NCBI RefSeq assembly: GCF_025486315.1
Contig: NZ_JAOOPY010000010.1
Span: 62,001-126,000 of the forward strand
Length of the DNA stretch: 64,000 nucleotides
Source: Variovorax sp. N23
Lineage (GTDB): Bacteria > Pseudomonadota > Gammaproteobacteria > Burkholderiales > Burkholderiaceae_C
Reading direction: 5' to 3'
Position numbers and translations under genes: made by a program
Notes under the pieces: generated by a model
Database searches by the model: none
Seen by the model: the letters and a program-made list of their open reading frames with translations, nothing else
What the model was told of the DNA's origin: nothing
Shown: in pieces, positions 28,517 through 37,477 of the stretch
Position numbering within the stretch: the first letter of the stretch is position 1
Layout of the letters: every line of letters begins with the position of its first letter

Positions 28517-29296
28517 ATGAGCGCATCGTCCTTGAACCTCGACGCCCGGCAGCGCGCCATGCTCGACGAGATGGGCGTGAAGGTCTGGTGGCCGGTGGCA
28601 GCGCCTGCCGCCGTCGTGGAAGTCGCCGTCGCCCCGGTGGCCGAGCCGGTGCCGCACCGTGCCGCGGCGAGCGACGAAGCGCCGCACGAGGCACCGCGCG
28701 CTGCGCCGACACTCGCGCGCGCGCCGATCGCCGCTGCGCCCGCACCCACCGCGCCCGCGTCGACCGTCGCGCGCGCCCACGGCGCCGCCGTGCTGCTGGC
28801 GCCGCCGCACCGGCTGTATGCGACCGAGGGTGCGGCCGAGGGGGGCTGGCTGGTGGTCGCCGACATGCCGCCCGAGGCCGATGGCCGCCACGGCGAGCCC
28901 CTGGCCGGCGACGCGGGCCGGCTGCTCGACAACATGCTGCGCGCCCTGCAATTGCATGCGGGCGACATGCCGGTGCACCTGATGCGCACGCACCGCGGTG
29001 TGGCTTCCGGCCGCGACGGCAGCCCGCAGCCTTTCGCCGAGGCCTTTCTCCCGCAGGCCCAGGCGCTGGCGCCGCGCCTGGTCTTCGCCATGGGGCCGCT
29101 CGCCGCGCAGAGCCTGCTGCAGAGCACCGACCCGCTGGGCAAGCTGCGCGGCCGTGCCGCCCGCCTCGACGCCCTGGGTGGCGCGCCGGTGGTCGTGAGC
29201 TACCACCCGGCCTACCTGCTGCGCAACCCGACCGACAAGGCCCGCGCCTGGGTCGACCTCTGCCTGGCGGCCGACGCCCTCGCGGCCGTCCGCTAG
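28517..29296 (+). CDS. Uracil-DNA glycosylase superfamily protein lacking Fe-S cysteines
   Basis: A 259-residue protein with an Ala/Pro-rich N-terminal 95 residues and a C-terminal domain of the UDG superfamily. Visible family pieces are GEPLAGDAGRLLDNML, LVFAMGPLAAQSLL and the DNA-binding loop VSYHPAYLLRNP. Family 4 UDGs have four cysteines binding a 4Fe-4S cluster and a GEAPGxxED-type active site. Here only one cysteine exists in the whole protein and the active-site loop reads VADMPPEADG. It may be a divergent or inactive form. A good RBS (GGAGG) precedes the ATG, and the rimI-UDG order is common. Confidence 0.75.
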   Translation: MSASSLNLDARQRAMLDEMGVKVWWPVAAPAAVVEVAVAPVAEPVPHRAAASDEAPHEAPRAAPTLARAPIAAAPAPTAPASTVARAHGAAVLLAPPHRLYATEGAAEGGWLVVADMPPEADGRHGEPLAGDAGRLLDNMLRALQLHAGDMPVHLMRTHRGVASGRDGSPQPFAEAFLPQAQALAPRLVFAMGPLAAQSLLQSTDPLGKLRGRAARLDALGGAPVVVSYHPAYLLRNPTDKARAWVDLCLAADALAAVR

Positions 29297-29338
29297 CGCC
29301 CCGCGGCCGGCGCGGCGGGGCGCCACCTAAAATCCGGC

Positions 29339-30163
29339 ATGACTTTCATCGACCAGCTGCGCGCCGCCGAGCGGCAGAACCGCTCCCTCCTGTGCGTCGG
29401 GCTCGACCCGGAACCCGCCAAGTTCCCGGCACGTCTCAAGGGCGATGCGAACAAGATCTACGACTTCTGCGCGCGCATCGTCGACGCCACCGCCGACCTG
29501 GTGATCGCCTTCAAGCCGCAGATCGCCTATTTCGCCGCGCACCGCGCCGAAGGCCAGCTGGAGCGCCTGATGGAGCACATCCGCCGCGTCGCGCCGCAGG
29601 TGCCGATCATCCTGGACGCCAAGCGCGGCGACATCGGATCCACCGCCGAGCAGTACGCCATCGAAGCCTTCGAGCGCTACGGCGCGGACGCGGTCACGCT
29701 GTCGCCCTTCATGGGCTTCGACTCGGTCGCGCCCTACCTCAAGTACCCCGAGAAGGGCGCCTTCCTGCTGTGCCGCACCAGCAACCCGGGCGGCGCCGAT
29801 CTGCAGGGCCAGCGCCTGGCCAGCGTCGACGGCCAGCCTTTGTTGTATGAACATGTAGCCAGCCTCGCCCAGGGCCCGTGGAACCTCAACGGGCAACTCG
29901 GGCTGGTCGTGGGCGCGACCTACCCGGCCGAGATCGAGCGGGTGCGCGCGCTCGCGCCGACCGTGCCGCTGCTGATTCCGGGCGTCGGCGCGCAGGGCGG
30001 TGACGCCGTCGCCACGGTGCGCGCCGGGTGGCGGGAGGACGCACCGATCGTCGTGAACTCCTCGCGCGCGATCTGCTACGCGTCCGACGGCGACGACTTC
30101 GCGGACGCCGCGCGCCGCGAAGCGCAGCGCACGCGCGACGGCCTGGAAGCGGCCAAGCCCTGA
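29339..30163 (+). CDS. pyrF: Orotidine 5'-phosphate decarboxylase (type 2)
   Basis: Decarboxylates OMP to UMP, the last step of de novo pyrimidine synthesis. The 274-residue protein matches the type 2 (longer) subfamily: [34 protein letters not shown] and the catalytic motif [16 protein letters not shown]. Full length. It is the last gene of the rightward tsaB-rimI-UDG-pyrF group. Confidence 0.96.
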   Translation: MTFIDQLRAAERQNRSLLCVGLDPEPAKFPARLKGDANKIYDFCARIVDATADLVIAFKPQIAYFAAHRAEGQLERLMEHIRRVAPQVPIILDAKRGDIGSTAEQYAIEAFERYGADAVTLSPFMGFDSVAPYLKYPEKGAFLLCRTSNPGGADLQGQRLASVDGQPLLYEHVASLAQGPWNLNGQLGLVVGATYPAEIERVRALAPTVPLLIPGVGAQGGDAVATVRAGWREDAPIVVNSSRAICYASDGDDFADAARREAQRTRDGLEAAKP

Positions 30164-30230
30164 CCGACATTTCGTGTCACTTCAAGCCCCGGGTTGTGTC
30201 CGGGCGACGGAAAAAGTCACGTTTCTTAAC

Positions 30231-30323
30231 AGCGTTTGTCTGACAGACGGCGCTTAGAGTCCTTGCAGCCCGGTGAGCGCCGGGCATGGCGTTTGCCTTG
30301 GAAGGCATAGGGCGCATCGCGCC
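30231..30323 (+). other. Palindrome and hairpin series in the DUF1800 leader
   Basis: The 175-bp gap before the DUF1800 gene holds a dyad AGCG-TTT-GTCTG-A-CAGAC-GG-CGCT (30231-30254), possibly an operator. Hairpins follow: GCCCGG/CCGGGC with a 6-nt loop (30268-30285), TGCCT/AGGCA (30294-30307) and GGCGC/GCGCC with a 3-nt loop (30311-30323). The last sits just before the ribosome binding site. No T-run is present, so none is a typical terminator. Confidence 0.35.
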
Positions 30324-30338
30324 GAGGAGCGGGGACTC

Positions 30339-32159
30339 ATGGTGGAAGCAATGGTGACGGGCCGCGTCGGCGTGCCCGGGGAACGCGTGCGCGAGGTCGA
30401 AAGGCCCGGTGCGTCGGACGCGACGTCGGGCGCATCCGCGTTGCCGTTGGCAGCGACCCTGGTGGCCGCGGCGGCGCTCGCGGCCTGCGGAGGCGGTGGC
30501 GGCAGCAGCGCCAGTGCCGGCTCGGCCGCCACGGGCGACGGTGCCGGTTCGCTCTCGGCCCTGGCGACCACCGCGACCGCGCAGACCTACGTCTACACCA
30601 AGCCGCAGAACGATGCCGAAGCGGTGCGCTTCCTGTTGCAGGCGCAGTTCTCCGCATCGGAGGCGGAGATCGCCGACGTGCGCGCCAAGGGCTACCTGCC
30701 GTGGCTGGGCGAGCAGTTCGATGCGGCGCCCACCCTGACCGGCTGGGCTTGGATCGCCAGCAAGGCCTACAACGCGGTCGACACCGACGGCATGATCTGG
30801 CAGCAGCTCATGACCTCGCGCGACGGCCTGCGCAAGCGCATGGCGCTCGCGCTGACCGAGATCTTCGTGGTGTCGGCCAACGACATCGGCTCCAACTGGC
30901 CGCAGTACATGATGGCCCAGTACTGGGACATGCTGGTCGTCGGCGTCACCGGCAACTTCCGCACGCTGCTGGAGAACGTCACGCTGAACCCGGCGATGGG
31001 GTACTACCTCAACACGCGCGGCAACCAGAAGGAGAATTCGAGCGGCCGGCAGCCCGACGAGAACTACGCGCGCGAGGTCATGCAGCTCATGACCATCGGG
31101 CTCTACCAGCTCAATGCCGACGGCAGCATCAAGCGCGCGGCCGACGGCACGCCGCTCGACAGCTACTCGCAGGACGACGTGACCAACCTGGCGCGCGTCT
31201 TCACCGGCTACGACCTCGACATCGCGACGGCCGACAAGGGCGCCTTCACGCCGCCTGGCGCCAGCTACACGATCGAGAGCAACGCCTGGACCACACGGCC
31301 GATGGCGCTCACTGCGTCGCGCCACTCGACGTTGGCCGCGAACTTCCTCGGCGTCTCGGTGCCGGCCGGGACCGAAGGCAAGGCGGCGCTCAAGACCGCA
31401 CTCGACACGCTCTTCAGCCACCCGAACGTCGGGCCCTTCATCGGCAAGCAGCTGATCCAGCGGCTGGTCACCAGCAACCCGAGCGCGGCCTACGTGGCGC
31501 GCGTGGCGGCCGTGTTCGCGAACAACGGCGCGGGCGTGCGCGGCGACATGAAGAGCGTCATGGCGGCCGTGCTGCTCGACAACGAGGCACGCAGCCCGGC
31601 CGGCCTGAGCGACGCGGGCTTCGGACGCCTGCGCGAGCCGATGCTGCGCTTCGTGCAGTGGGGCCGCACCTTCGGCATCGGCTCGGCGCTCGACACCTGG
31701 AAGATCGGCAACCTCTCGGGCACCGCCAACCAGCTCGGCCAGAGCCCGTTGCGTTCACCCTCGGTCTTCAACTTCTTCCGGCCCGGCTATGTGCCGCCGG
31801 GCACCGCGCTGGTCGAAGGCGGCCAGGTGGCGCCGGAGTTCCAGCTGGTCAACGAGACCACGGTGGGCGGCTACCTGAACTTCATGCAGGGCGCCATCCA
31901 GAACGGCTTCGCCAGCAAGGACGTGGTCGCGACCTACGCGGCCGAGAAGGCGCTGGTGCTCGAGCCCGCGAAGCTGGTGCAGCGCCTGAACCTGCTGATG
32001 GCGGCCAACCAGCTGCCGGCCGACACGCTCAAGCTCATCACCGATGCGCTCGCGCAGCCGGCCGTCACCGCGACCAGCACCGACGCCGTCAAGGCCAACC
32101 GCGTGTACGCGGCGGTGCTCATGGTCATGGCCTCGGCCGAGTACCTCATCCAGAAGTAA
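30339..32159 (+). CDS. DUF1800 domain protein, probable secreted lipoprotein
   Basis: A 606-residue protein of the DUF1800 family, always found with DUF1501 proteins; no function is established. A hydrophobic segment ends in ALAAC followed by five glycines, a lipobox-like site with Cys50, preceded by an unusually long 35-residue N-terminus. Family motifs include NYAREVMQLMTIGLYQL, VFTGYDL, HPNVGPFIGKQLIQRLV and SVFNFFRPGYVPP. The ATG at 30339 has purine-rich GAGGAGCGGGGA upstream. The DUF1501 gene follows 19 bp later. Confidence 0.85.
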   Translation: MVEAMVTGRVGVPGERVREVERPGASDATSGASALPLAATLVAAAALAACGGGGGSSASAGSAATGDGAGSLSALATTATAQTYVYTKPQNDAEAVRFLLQAQFSASEAEIADVRAKGYLPWLGEQFDAAPTLTGWAWIASKAYNAVDTDGMIWQQLMTSRDGLRKRMALALTEIFVVSANDIGSNWPQYMMAQYWDMLVVGVTGNFRTLLENVTLNPAMGYYLNTRGNQKENSSGRQPDENYAREVMQLMTIGLYQLNADGSIKRAADGTPLDSYSQDDVTNLARVFTGYDLDIATADKGAFTPPGASYTIESNAWTTRPMALTASRHSTLAANFLGVSVPAGTEGKAALKTALDTLFSHPNVGPFIGKQLIQRLVTSNPSAAYVARVAAVFANNGAGVRGDMKSVMAAVLLDNEARSPAGLSDAGFGRLREPMLRFVQWGRTFGIGSALDTWKIGNLSGTANQLGQSPLRSPSVFNFFRPGYVPPGTALVEGGQVAPEFQLVNETTVGGYLNFMQGAIQNGFASKDVVATYAAEKALVLEPAKLVQRLNLLMAANQLPADTLKLITDALAQPAVTATSTDAVKANRVYAAVLMVMASAEYLIQK

Positions 32160-32178
32160 GAACCCGGAAGCCAAGGCC

Positions 32179-33678
32179 ATGCACTTCATCGATCCCCAGG
32201 GCCACACGCGCCGCGCCTTCCTGCGCCGTTCGGGCCGGCTCGCGATGGCCGGCACGGCGCTGCCCTTCGCGCTCAACCTCGCGGCCATGGGCGAGGCCGC
32301 GGCGCAGAGCGCCACCGACTACAAGGCGCTGGTCTGCGTCTTCCTGTTCGGCGGCAACGACTACGCCAACACCGTCGTCACCTACGACGACCCGAGCTAC
32401 CTGGCCTACAGCCAGATCCGCGGTGGCAACGGCCTGTCCGGCGGCGGCATCGCGATCCCGAAGGCGTCGCTGACACCGACGCTGCTCAGCCCGACCACCG
32501 CGCTGCCCGACGGCCGGCAGTACGCGCTGCACCCCGCCATGACGCAGCTGGCCAACCTGTACAACAGCGATGGCAAGGTGGCGGTGCAGCTGAACGTCGG
32601 CCCGCTGGTGGTGCCGCTCACGCGTGCGCAGTACCAGGGCAGCGACCGCCGCACCTACCCCGTGCCGCCAAAGCTGTTCTCGCACAACGACCAGCAGTCG
32701 ACCTGGCAGTCGTCGTCGCCCGAAGGCTCGACCGTCGGCTGGGGCGGCAACCTCGGCGACCTGGCGATGACGCAGAACGCCAACTCGCTCTTCACCTGCA
32801 TGTCGGTGTCGGGCAACGCGGTCTTCCTGTCGGGCGACAACGCACTGCAGTACCAGGTGAGCACCGACGGCGCCATCGCCATCAACAGCCTCAAGAACAA
32901 CGTGTACGGCTCGTCGACGGTGAAGGCCGCCATGACGCAGCTGGTGCAGCAGACCCGCGGCCACACGCTGGAGAACGAATACAACCGCATCACCGTGCGG
33001 GCGGTGCAGGCCGAGGGGCAGATCAACGGCGCACGCGGCGCGGCCTACCCGAACGGCAACCCCGGCACGGCGGGCAGCTTCCCGTACAACGTGACCGCCG
33101 GCGGCGTGACCTACAACGGTAACGGACTCGCGTCGCAGCTGGCCATGGTCGCCCGCCTGATCCGGGGTCGCGACACGCTGGGCGCCAAGCGCCAGGTGTT
33201 CTTCGTGTCGATGGGCGGCTTCGACCTGCACGACAACCTGATCGCCAACCAGCCCGGTCTGATGGCGCGCCTGAGCGACGCGATGGCGGCCTTCCACAAG
33301 GAGATGGTCGCGCTCGGCCTGGGCGACAACGTGACGAGCTTCACCGCGTCCGACTTCGGCCGCACGCTGGCGAGCAACGGCGACGGCTCCGACCATGGCT
33401 GGGGCGGCCACCACTTCGTGGTCGGCGGCGCCGTCAAGGGCAAGGACAGGCTCTATGGCAAGGCGCCGGTGGTGAGCATCAACAACGATGCAAAACTGAC
33501 CGGCTACGAAGGCCACGTGGGGCAGGGTCGACTGATTCCGGGGACCTCGGTCGACCAGTACGCGGGCACCCTCGCCAAGTGGTTCGGCGTGCCGGCAGCC
33601 GACCTGGGCGGCATCCTGCCCAACCTCAAGAACTTCGGCGGCGCGGACTACCCGACGGACATGGGCTTCATGGCGTAG
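32179..33678 (+). CDS. DUF1501 domain protein with Tat signal
   Basis: A 499-residue exported protein of the DUF1501 family, distantly related to the alkaline phosphatase/sulfatase superfamily. The N-terminus carries a twin-arginine signal (RRAFLRR at 11-17, hydrophobic stretch, cleavage likely after AAAQ near residue 43), implying export of a folded, perhaps cofactor-bound protein. Conserved pieces are CVFLFGGNDYANTVV, FFVSMGGFDLHDN, SDFGRTLASNGDGSDHGWGG and HHFVVGGAV. Paired with the preceding DUF1800 gene; function unknown. Confidence 0.87.
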   Translation: MHFIDPQGHTRRAFLRRSGRLAMAGTALPFALNLAAMGEAAAQSATDYKALVCVFLFGGNDYANTVVTYDDPSYLAYSQIRGGNGLSGGGIAIPKASLTPTLLSPTTALPDGRQYALHPAMTQLANLYNSDGKVAVQLNVGPLVVPLTRAQYQGSDRRTYPVPPKLFSHNDQQSTWQSSSPEGSTVGWGGNLGDLAMTQNANSLFTCMSVSGNAVFLSGDNALQYQVSTDGAIAINSLKNNVYGSSTVKAAMTQLVQQTRGHTLENEYNRITVRAVQAEGQINGARGAAYPNGNPGTAGSFPYNVTAGGVTYNGNGLASQLAMVARLIRGRDTLGAKRQVFFVSMGGFDLHDNLIANQPGLMARLSDAMAAFHKEMVALGLGDNVTSFTASDFGRTLASNGDGSDHGWGGHHFVVGGAVKGKDRLYGKAPVVSINNDAKLTGYEGHVGQGRLIPGTSVDQYAGTLAKWFGVPAADLGGILPNLKNFGGADYPTDMGFMA

Positions 33679-33730
33679 CCGCTGCAGCTGCACGTTGGGG
33701 CTGCATTCGGAACGAGGGGCACAATGCGCG

Positions 33731-33750
33731 GGCCGGCGCGCATGCCGGCC
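33731..33750 (+). other. Hairpin directly before the DUF3185 ribosome binding site
   Basis: GGCCGGC and GCCGGCC pair over 7 bp around the 6-nt loop GCGCAT. The 3' arm ends exactly where the ribosome binding site GAAGGAGC begins, so the stem could influence translation initiation or mark a processing site. No further regulatory signal was seen. Confidence 0.4.
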
Positions 33751-33767
33751 GAAGGAGCTCCCTCACC

Positions 33768-33989
33768 ATGAACGCAACCCGTATCGTCGGCATCCTGTTG
33801 ATCGTCGCCGGCATCGCCGGCCTGTCGATCGGCGGCTTCAGCTTCACCAAGGAAACCCACCAGGCCAAGCTCGGCCCGCTGGAGTTGTCGGTGAAGGAGC
33901 GCGAGAACGTCAACATCCCCACCTGGGCCGGTGTGGCCGCCATCGTGGTGGGCGGCCTGCTGCTGGTGGTGGGCGGCAAGAAAGGCTGA
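33768..33989 (+). CDS. DUF3185 family small membrane protein
   Basis: A 73-residue protein with two hydrophobic helices (about residues 5-24 and 52-69) flanking a short polar segment (LGPLELSVKERENVNIP). This is the DUF3185 family arrangement; function unknown. AAGGAG lies 10 nt before the ATG. It converges with the histidine kinase gene 36 bp later. Confidence 0.82.
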   Translation: MNATRIVGILLIVAGIAGLSIGGFSFTKETHQAKLGPLELSVKERENVNIPTWAGVAAIVVGGLLLVVGGKKG

Positions 33990-34025
33990 GGTTCGGCGGC
34001 CGGCACGTCCCGAACCGCTGGAACC

Positions 34026-35306
34026 TCAGCCCGCGTAGGTCTTGGGGAACAGCACGCGGAAAGTGGTGCCCGTTCCCACGTCGGACTCGAGTTCGACGCT
34101 GGCGTCCAGCAGGTCGGCCAGGCGCTTGACGATCGACAGGCCGATGCCTTCGCCCGGCCCGAGGTGCGCAGGAGCGGCACTCCCGGCCGGCGCGGTGATG
34201 CTGTGCGCGATCGCATCGTCCACGGACACGCCTTTCTCGACGCCCAGCGTGAGCTGGGTCGCGCCCTGCAGCGCCACGGCCATCTGCGAATCAGGGCCCG
34301 CCTGGATGCCGGGCCCGGTGTCCCGCACGCTGAGCACCCAGCGCGGGTCGTCGTAGGCCAGCGCGTCTTCCCATTGGACGTCGACGCCGCCGGTGATCGT
34401 GTATTTCAACGCGTTGAGCACCAGGTTCTGGACCAGCCGCCGCGTCTTGACCGGGTCACCCGTCACGGGGAAGGGCGCGGGGCCGTGGGTGCGCAGGTAC
34501 AGGCCGCGCTCCTGCGCGAGCACCTGCAGGCCTTCGCACAGACTGCTCACCTCGGCCGCCGCGTCCATCTCGACCAGCTGGCGGGTTTCGGTGCCGGCCT
34601 GCAGCCGCGCGAGGCTCGTGACGTCGTCCAGCAGGTGCTTGAGCGAGCTCACGTTGTGGCCGAGAGCGCGGATGAACTTGTCGCGCGAGGCATCCGCCGC
34701 CGCGCCCAGCGACAGGCCGCGCGCCGCGGTCGCGACCACGCCGACGTTGCCGCGCAGGTCGTGCGCGATCTGGCGCCACAGCTCGGCCCGTTGCGATTCG
34801 AGGTCGTTGAGGCGTTCCAGCGCGACTTCCAGGTCTTTCACATGCCCCGCCGCTTCCACCCGCTGCAACCGGAAGTACTGCGAGGTGCTCTCTTCCAGAT
34901 CGGTCGAGGTGGAGGCCGCCCAGATCTGCCGTGCGTGGGCCATCACGGCATGCGGCACCTCGGGGCGCATCTCGGCGTAGGCGTCGAGCTCGGTCACCAG
35001 GCAGCGGTTGAGCGTGCCCAGTTCGCGCGTGACCTCGTGCAGGTCGTAGCCCTGCTGCCAGCGGTGCACCCCGTGGGCGCTGGCCTCGGCACTGGGCGCG
35101 ATCTGCGTCACCGGGGCGGCCGGCGCGCGCAGCGCGTCTTCGAAGGCGATCAGCACGCCCGGCACATGGTCGTTGAGCTGCGAGCGCGGCAGCGCATGGC
35201 TGGTGGTCAATGCCGGGTCGCGGCGGACCGCGGTGCGCCAGGCCCGGAGGATTTCTTCGCGGCGCTGTCCAAGGTGGTCGGCCAGCCTGGCCAGTTCGGG
35301 TTGCAT
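34026..35306 (-). CDS. Orphan soluble sensor histidine kinase
   Basis: A 426-residue kinase without membrane segments. The N-terminal 140 residues resemble the RsbRD N-terminal sensor module (QQGYDLHEVTRELGTLNR). A coiled linker leads to the phosphoacceptor box QIAHDLRGNVG with His182. The ATPase domain has the N box NLVLNALKYT, G1 VRDTGPGIQ and G2 GEGIGLSIVKRL. A segment of about 50 residues between G1 and G2 is longer than usual. No response regulator is adjacent, so the partner is encoded elsewhere. Confidence 0.88.
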   Translation of the reverse strand: MQPELARLADHLGQRREEILRAWRTAVRRDPALTTSHALPRSQLNDHVPGVLIAFEDALRAPAAPVTQIAPSAEASAHGVHRWQQGYDLHEVTRELGTLNRCLVTELDAYAEMRPEVPHAVMAHARQIWAASTSTDLEESTSQYFRLQRVEAAGHVKDLEVALERLNDLESQRAELWRQIAHDLRGNVGVVATAARGLSLGAAADASRDKFIRALGHNVSSLKHLLDDVTSLARLQAGTETRQLVEMDAAAEVSSLCEGLQVLAQERGLYLRTHGPAPFPVTGDPVKTRRLVQNLVLNALKYTITGGVDVQWEDALAYDDPRWVLSVRDTGPGIQAGPDSQMAVALQGATQLTLGVEKGVSVDDAIAHSITAPAGSAAPAHLGPGEGIGLSIVKRLADLLDASVELESDVGTGTTFRVLFPKTYAG

Positions 35307-35358
35307 GGCCCGAGTGTGCCTTCAGGCGGGCCCGCCGCGAAACTTTTCGCGCCCGGCC

Positions 35359-36897
35359 TCAGGCCGCGAACAGTCGGCTGGCCTCGACCGGCTTGCTGAA
35401 GAGCCAGCCCTGGGCCAGTGCCGTGGGCGCGAGCGCCAGGAAGTACGCGGCCTGCTGCTCTTCCTCGATGCCTTCGATGACCATGCTCAGGCCCAGCACC
35501 TCGGCCATCGCGACGATCTGCGGCGCGATGGTGTCCTGGTCGCTCTGGTCGTGCAGGGCCTGCATGAAGGCCCGGTTGATCTTGATGGCATCGACCCGCA
35601 GCCGCGACAGGTAGGACAGGCTGGAATAGTCGGTGCCGAAGTCGTCGATGTAGACCTTGTGCCCGGCCTCGCGCAGCCGGGCGATGGCCTTGCCCAGCTC
35701 GCGGCTGTTGGCGGTGGTGCGCTCGGTCAACTCCAGGCCGATGCAGGTCGGCGGCAGGCCGGCTGCCTGCAGCCGTGCACTGAGGAAGGGGGCGAAGGCG
35801 TTGTCCAGGATGTCGCTGGCCGCGACGTTGACTGTCACCTGGAAATCCGGCCGGCGGCGCAGCTCGTCGTGCAGTTCCTCCAGCACGCGGGTCACCACGA
35901 AGCGGGTGACCTGCCCGATGAAGCCTTCGTTCTCCGCCGTGGCGATGAAGGCGTCGGGGCTGACCGGTTTGCCGGTGGGATCGGTCCAGCGCAGCAGCGC
36001 CTCCGCGCCGACCTGGCGCCGGTCGGACAGCCGCACGATCGGCTGGTAGACCACCTTGAGCTGGCCCGAGCGCATCGCGACGCGCAACTGCTTGCCGAGC
36101 GAGCGGGATCGCCCGATGGCCACGCTCGCCGCGAAGCCGCCGCTCAGGCCCATCAGCAGGCCGAACATGCCGAACTCGAGGACCACCGGCGAATGGAGGA
36201 TCGACGGGGGCTGGCGCAACGCGGCGACGATGCAGCCGGCGTAGCGTTGCGAACAGCTCACCTCGTAGCGGCGGTTGTTCAGGTAGATCGGCTGCTCCGT
36301 CCCCAGATGGGCCTCGTCGAGGTTCGGCACGGGGCCGACGGCCCGGAGCACCCGAAGCGGTGCCTGCCGGCCGCTCACGATCGTGTAGTCGAGCCGGGGG
36401 TCGACCGCCTCGATGTAGGCCAGGCCGTTGAGGCTGACGGCGGCGTTGCCGCGCTGCATCAGCAGGGCATTCGCGCCGGGCACGCCCACCTGCGGCGCGT
36501 TGAAGCTGATGTTCAGGCCGTTCTCGCCCACCACCTCGGGCAGCGACACCGGGACCGGCGGGTCGATGGCGCCCACGGTCGAGCTGCAGAAGACCGCGCC
36601 GTTGCGCAGCCGACTGGTGCTCTTGAGGTAGCGTGACGTCAGCACGATGCGGCGCAGCCGCGACACCTCGGCGTCGGAGCAACTCGTGTCGCCGGTTTGC
36701 TCGATCTCGGCCAGCGCATCGTTCGCTTCACCGCTGATCTGGTCGGCCCGAGCGATGTAGACGTGTGCCATCTCGGCGACGTCGGCTTGTTGCTGGCGGC
36801 GCACGGTCCAGTCCCCGAGCATGATCGCGAGCACGGAAGCGACCAGCGCGCCGCACCCCATCGAAATCACGGTACGTGCCACCGGCTTGCGGATCAT
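35359..36897 (-). CDS. Cyclic di-GMP phosphodiesterase with periplasmic CSS domain
   Basis: A 512-residue inner-membrane protein: membrane helix at about 12-28, a periplasmic CSS domain with Cys73 and the CSS triplet at 104-106, a second helix at about 238-262, then a cytoplasmic EAL domain. Catalytic residues look intact: EALLR (Glu299), Asn357, Glu389, Asp418-Asp419 in DDFG, Lys439 and Glu475. It should hydrolyse c-di-GMP to pGpG. In E. coli PdeC-type proteins the two CSS cysteines form a disulfide that holds the enzyme down; spacing here matches. Two further cysteines (215, 222) lie near the second helix. Confidence 0.9.
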   Translation of the reverse strand: MIRKPVARTVISMGCGALVASVLAIMLGDWTVRRQQQADVAEMAHVYIARADQISGEANDALAEIEQTGDTSCSDAEVSRLRRIVLTSRYLKSTSRLRNGAVFCSSTVGAIDPPVPVSLPEVVGENGLNISFNAPQVGVPGANALLMQRGNAAVSLNGLAYIEAVDPRLDYTIVSGRQAPLRVLRAVGPVPNLDEAHLGTEQPIYLNNRRYEVSCSQRYAGCIVAALRQPPSILHSPVVLEFGMFGLLMGLSGGFAASVAIGRSRSLGKQLRVAMRSGQLKVVYQPIVRLSDRRQVGAEALLRWTDPTGKPVSPDAFIATAENEGFIGQVTRFVVTRVLEELHDELRRRPDFQVTVNVAASDILDNAFAPFLSARLQAAGLPPTCIGLELTERTTANSRELGKAIARLREAGHKVYIDDFGTDYSSLSYLSRLRVDAIKINRAFMQALHDQSDQDTIAPQIVAMAEVLGLSMVIEGIEEEQQAAYFLALAPTALAQGWLFSKPVEASRLFAA

Positions 36898-37199
36898 GGG
36901 CGAGCCGGAGCGCAGGCGTGGTGCCCGGCGGTGTGGCGCCAGTCGGGGGCAGCGGAAGGAGGACGCATGGTGCAGCGGGTGTTGTGACAGTGTGATGAGC
37001 TGTGTCGCGGTCGGTCGATTCCGTGTCGGCGCGGAATCGCGAGGGACCCGCAGCCGCTGTAGGTCCGATCATCGCTGCTTATGCACGAATTCTGTACGAA
37101 GGTGACAGGTGACATTTCCCTACCACGCACTTTCTTTGAATGCTGTCGCCTCAAAGCCTCATGTGTGACTTAACGTATCCAAACATGTATCTGAATGCA
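36898..37199. other. 302-bp intergenic region between the EAL gene and slyX
   Basis: No gene is supported here. The region must hold the promoter of the leftward EAL gene and the end of slyX. It contains an 8-bp inverted repeat CGATTCCG-N8-CGGAATCG (37016-37039), a possible operator, and becomes AT-richer from 37074 to 37199 than the surrounding DNA. No convincing -35/-10 pair was found. Confidence 0.45.
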
Positions 37200-37412
37200 T
37201 CAGTAGTGCGGGGGCAGTTCATCGCGCGGGCTGCGTGTGCCGCCGCCTTCCGGCATCTGCTGGCGCAGTTGGGCCAGGTGCTGAACCAGACGGTCGATCT
37301 GCTCCTGCTGCCGGAAGATCGTCAGGTTCAGTTGGTCCAGCAGGTCATCGGTGAAGCTGGCCTTGATCTCCAGTTCTTCGATGCGTCGTTCGAGCGCTTG
37401 GGTGTGTTCCAT
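37200..37412 (-). CDS. slyX: SlyX family protein
   Basis: A 70-residue coiled-coil protein of the SlyX family; function unknown. The sequence RRIEELEIKASFTDDLLDQL and IFRQQEQIDRLVQHLAQLR is typical, ending in a short Pro/Tyr tail (PPHY). The internal ATG gives the usual start MEHTQALERRIEEL. It diverges from czcI across 65 bp. Confidence 0.9.
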   Translation of the reverse strand: MEHTQALERRIEELEIKASFTDDLLDQLNLTIFRQQEQIDRLVQHLAQLRQQMPEGGGTRSPRDELPPHY

Positions 37413-37477
37413 GCCCCTATTGGACAGGACGATTTGTCCCATGGCGGCATCGCGCCGGGCGCCTACACTCGCCGCCC

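Noticed and set aside
37422..37439. Inverted repeat GGACA-N8-TGTCC between slyX and czcI as a metal-regulator operator
   Set aside because: The arms are only 5 bp and no aligned promoter was found; too weak to list as a site.
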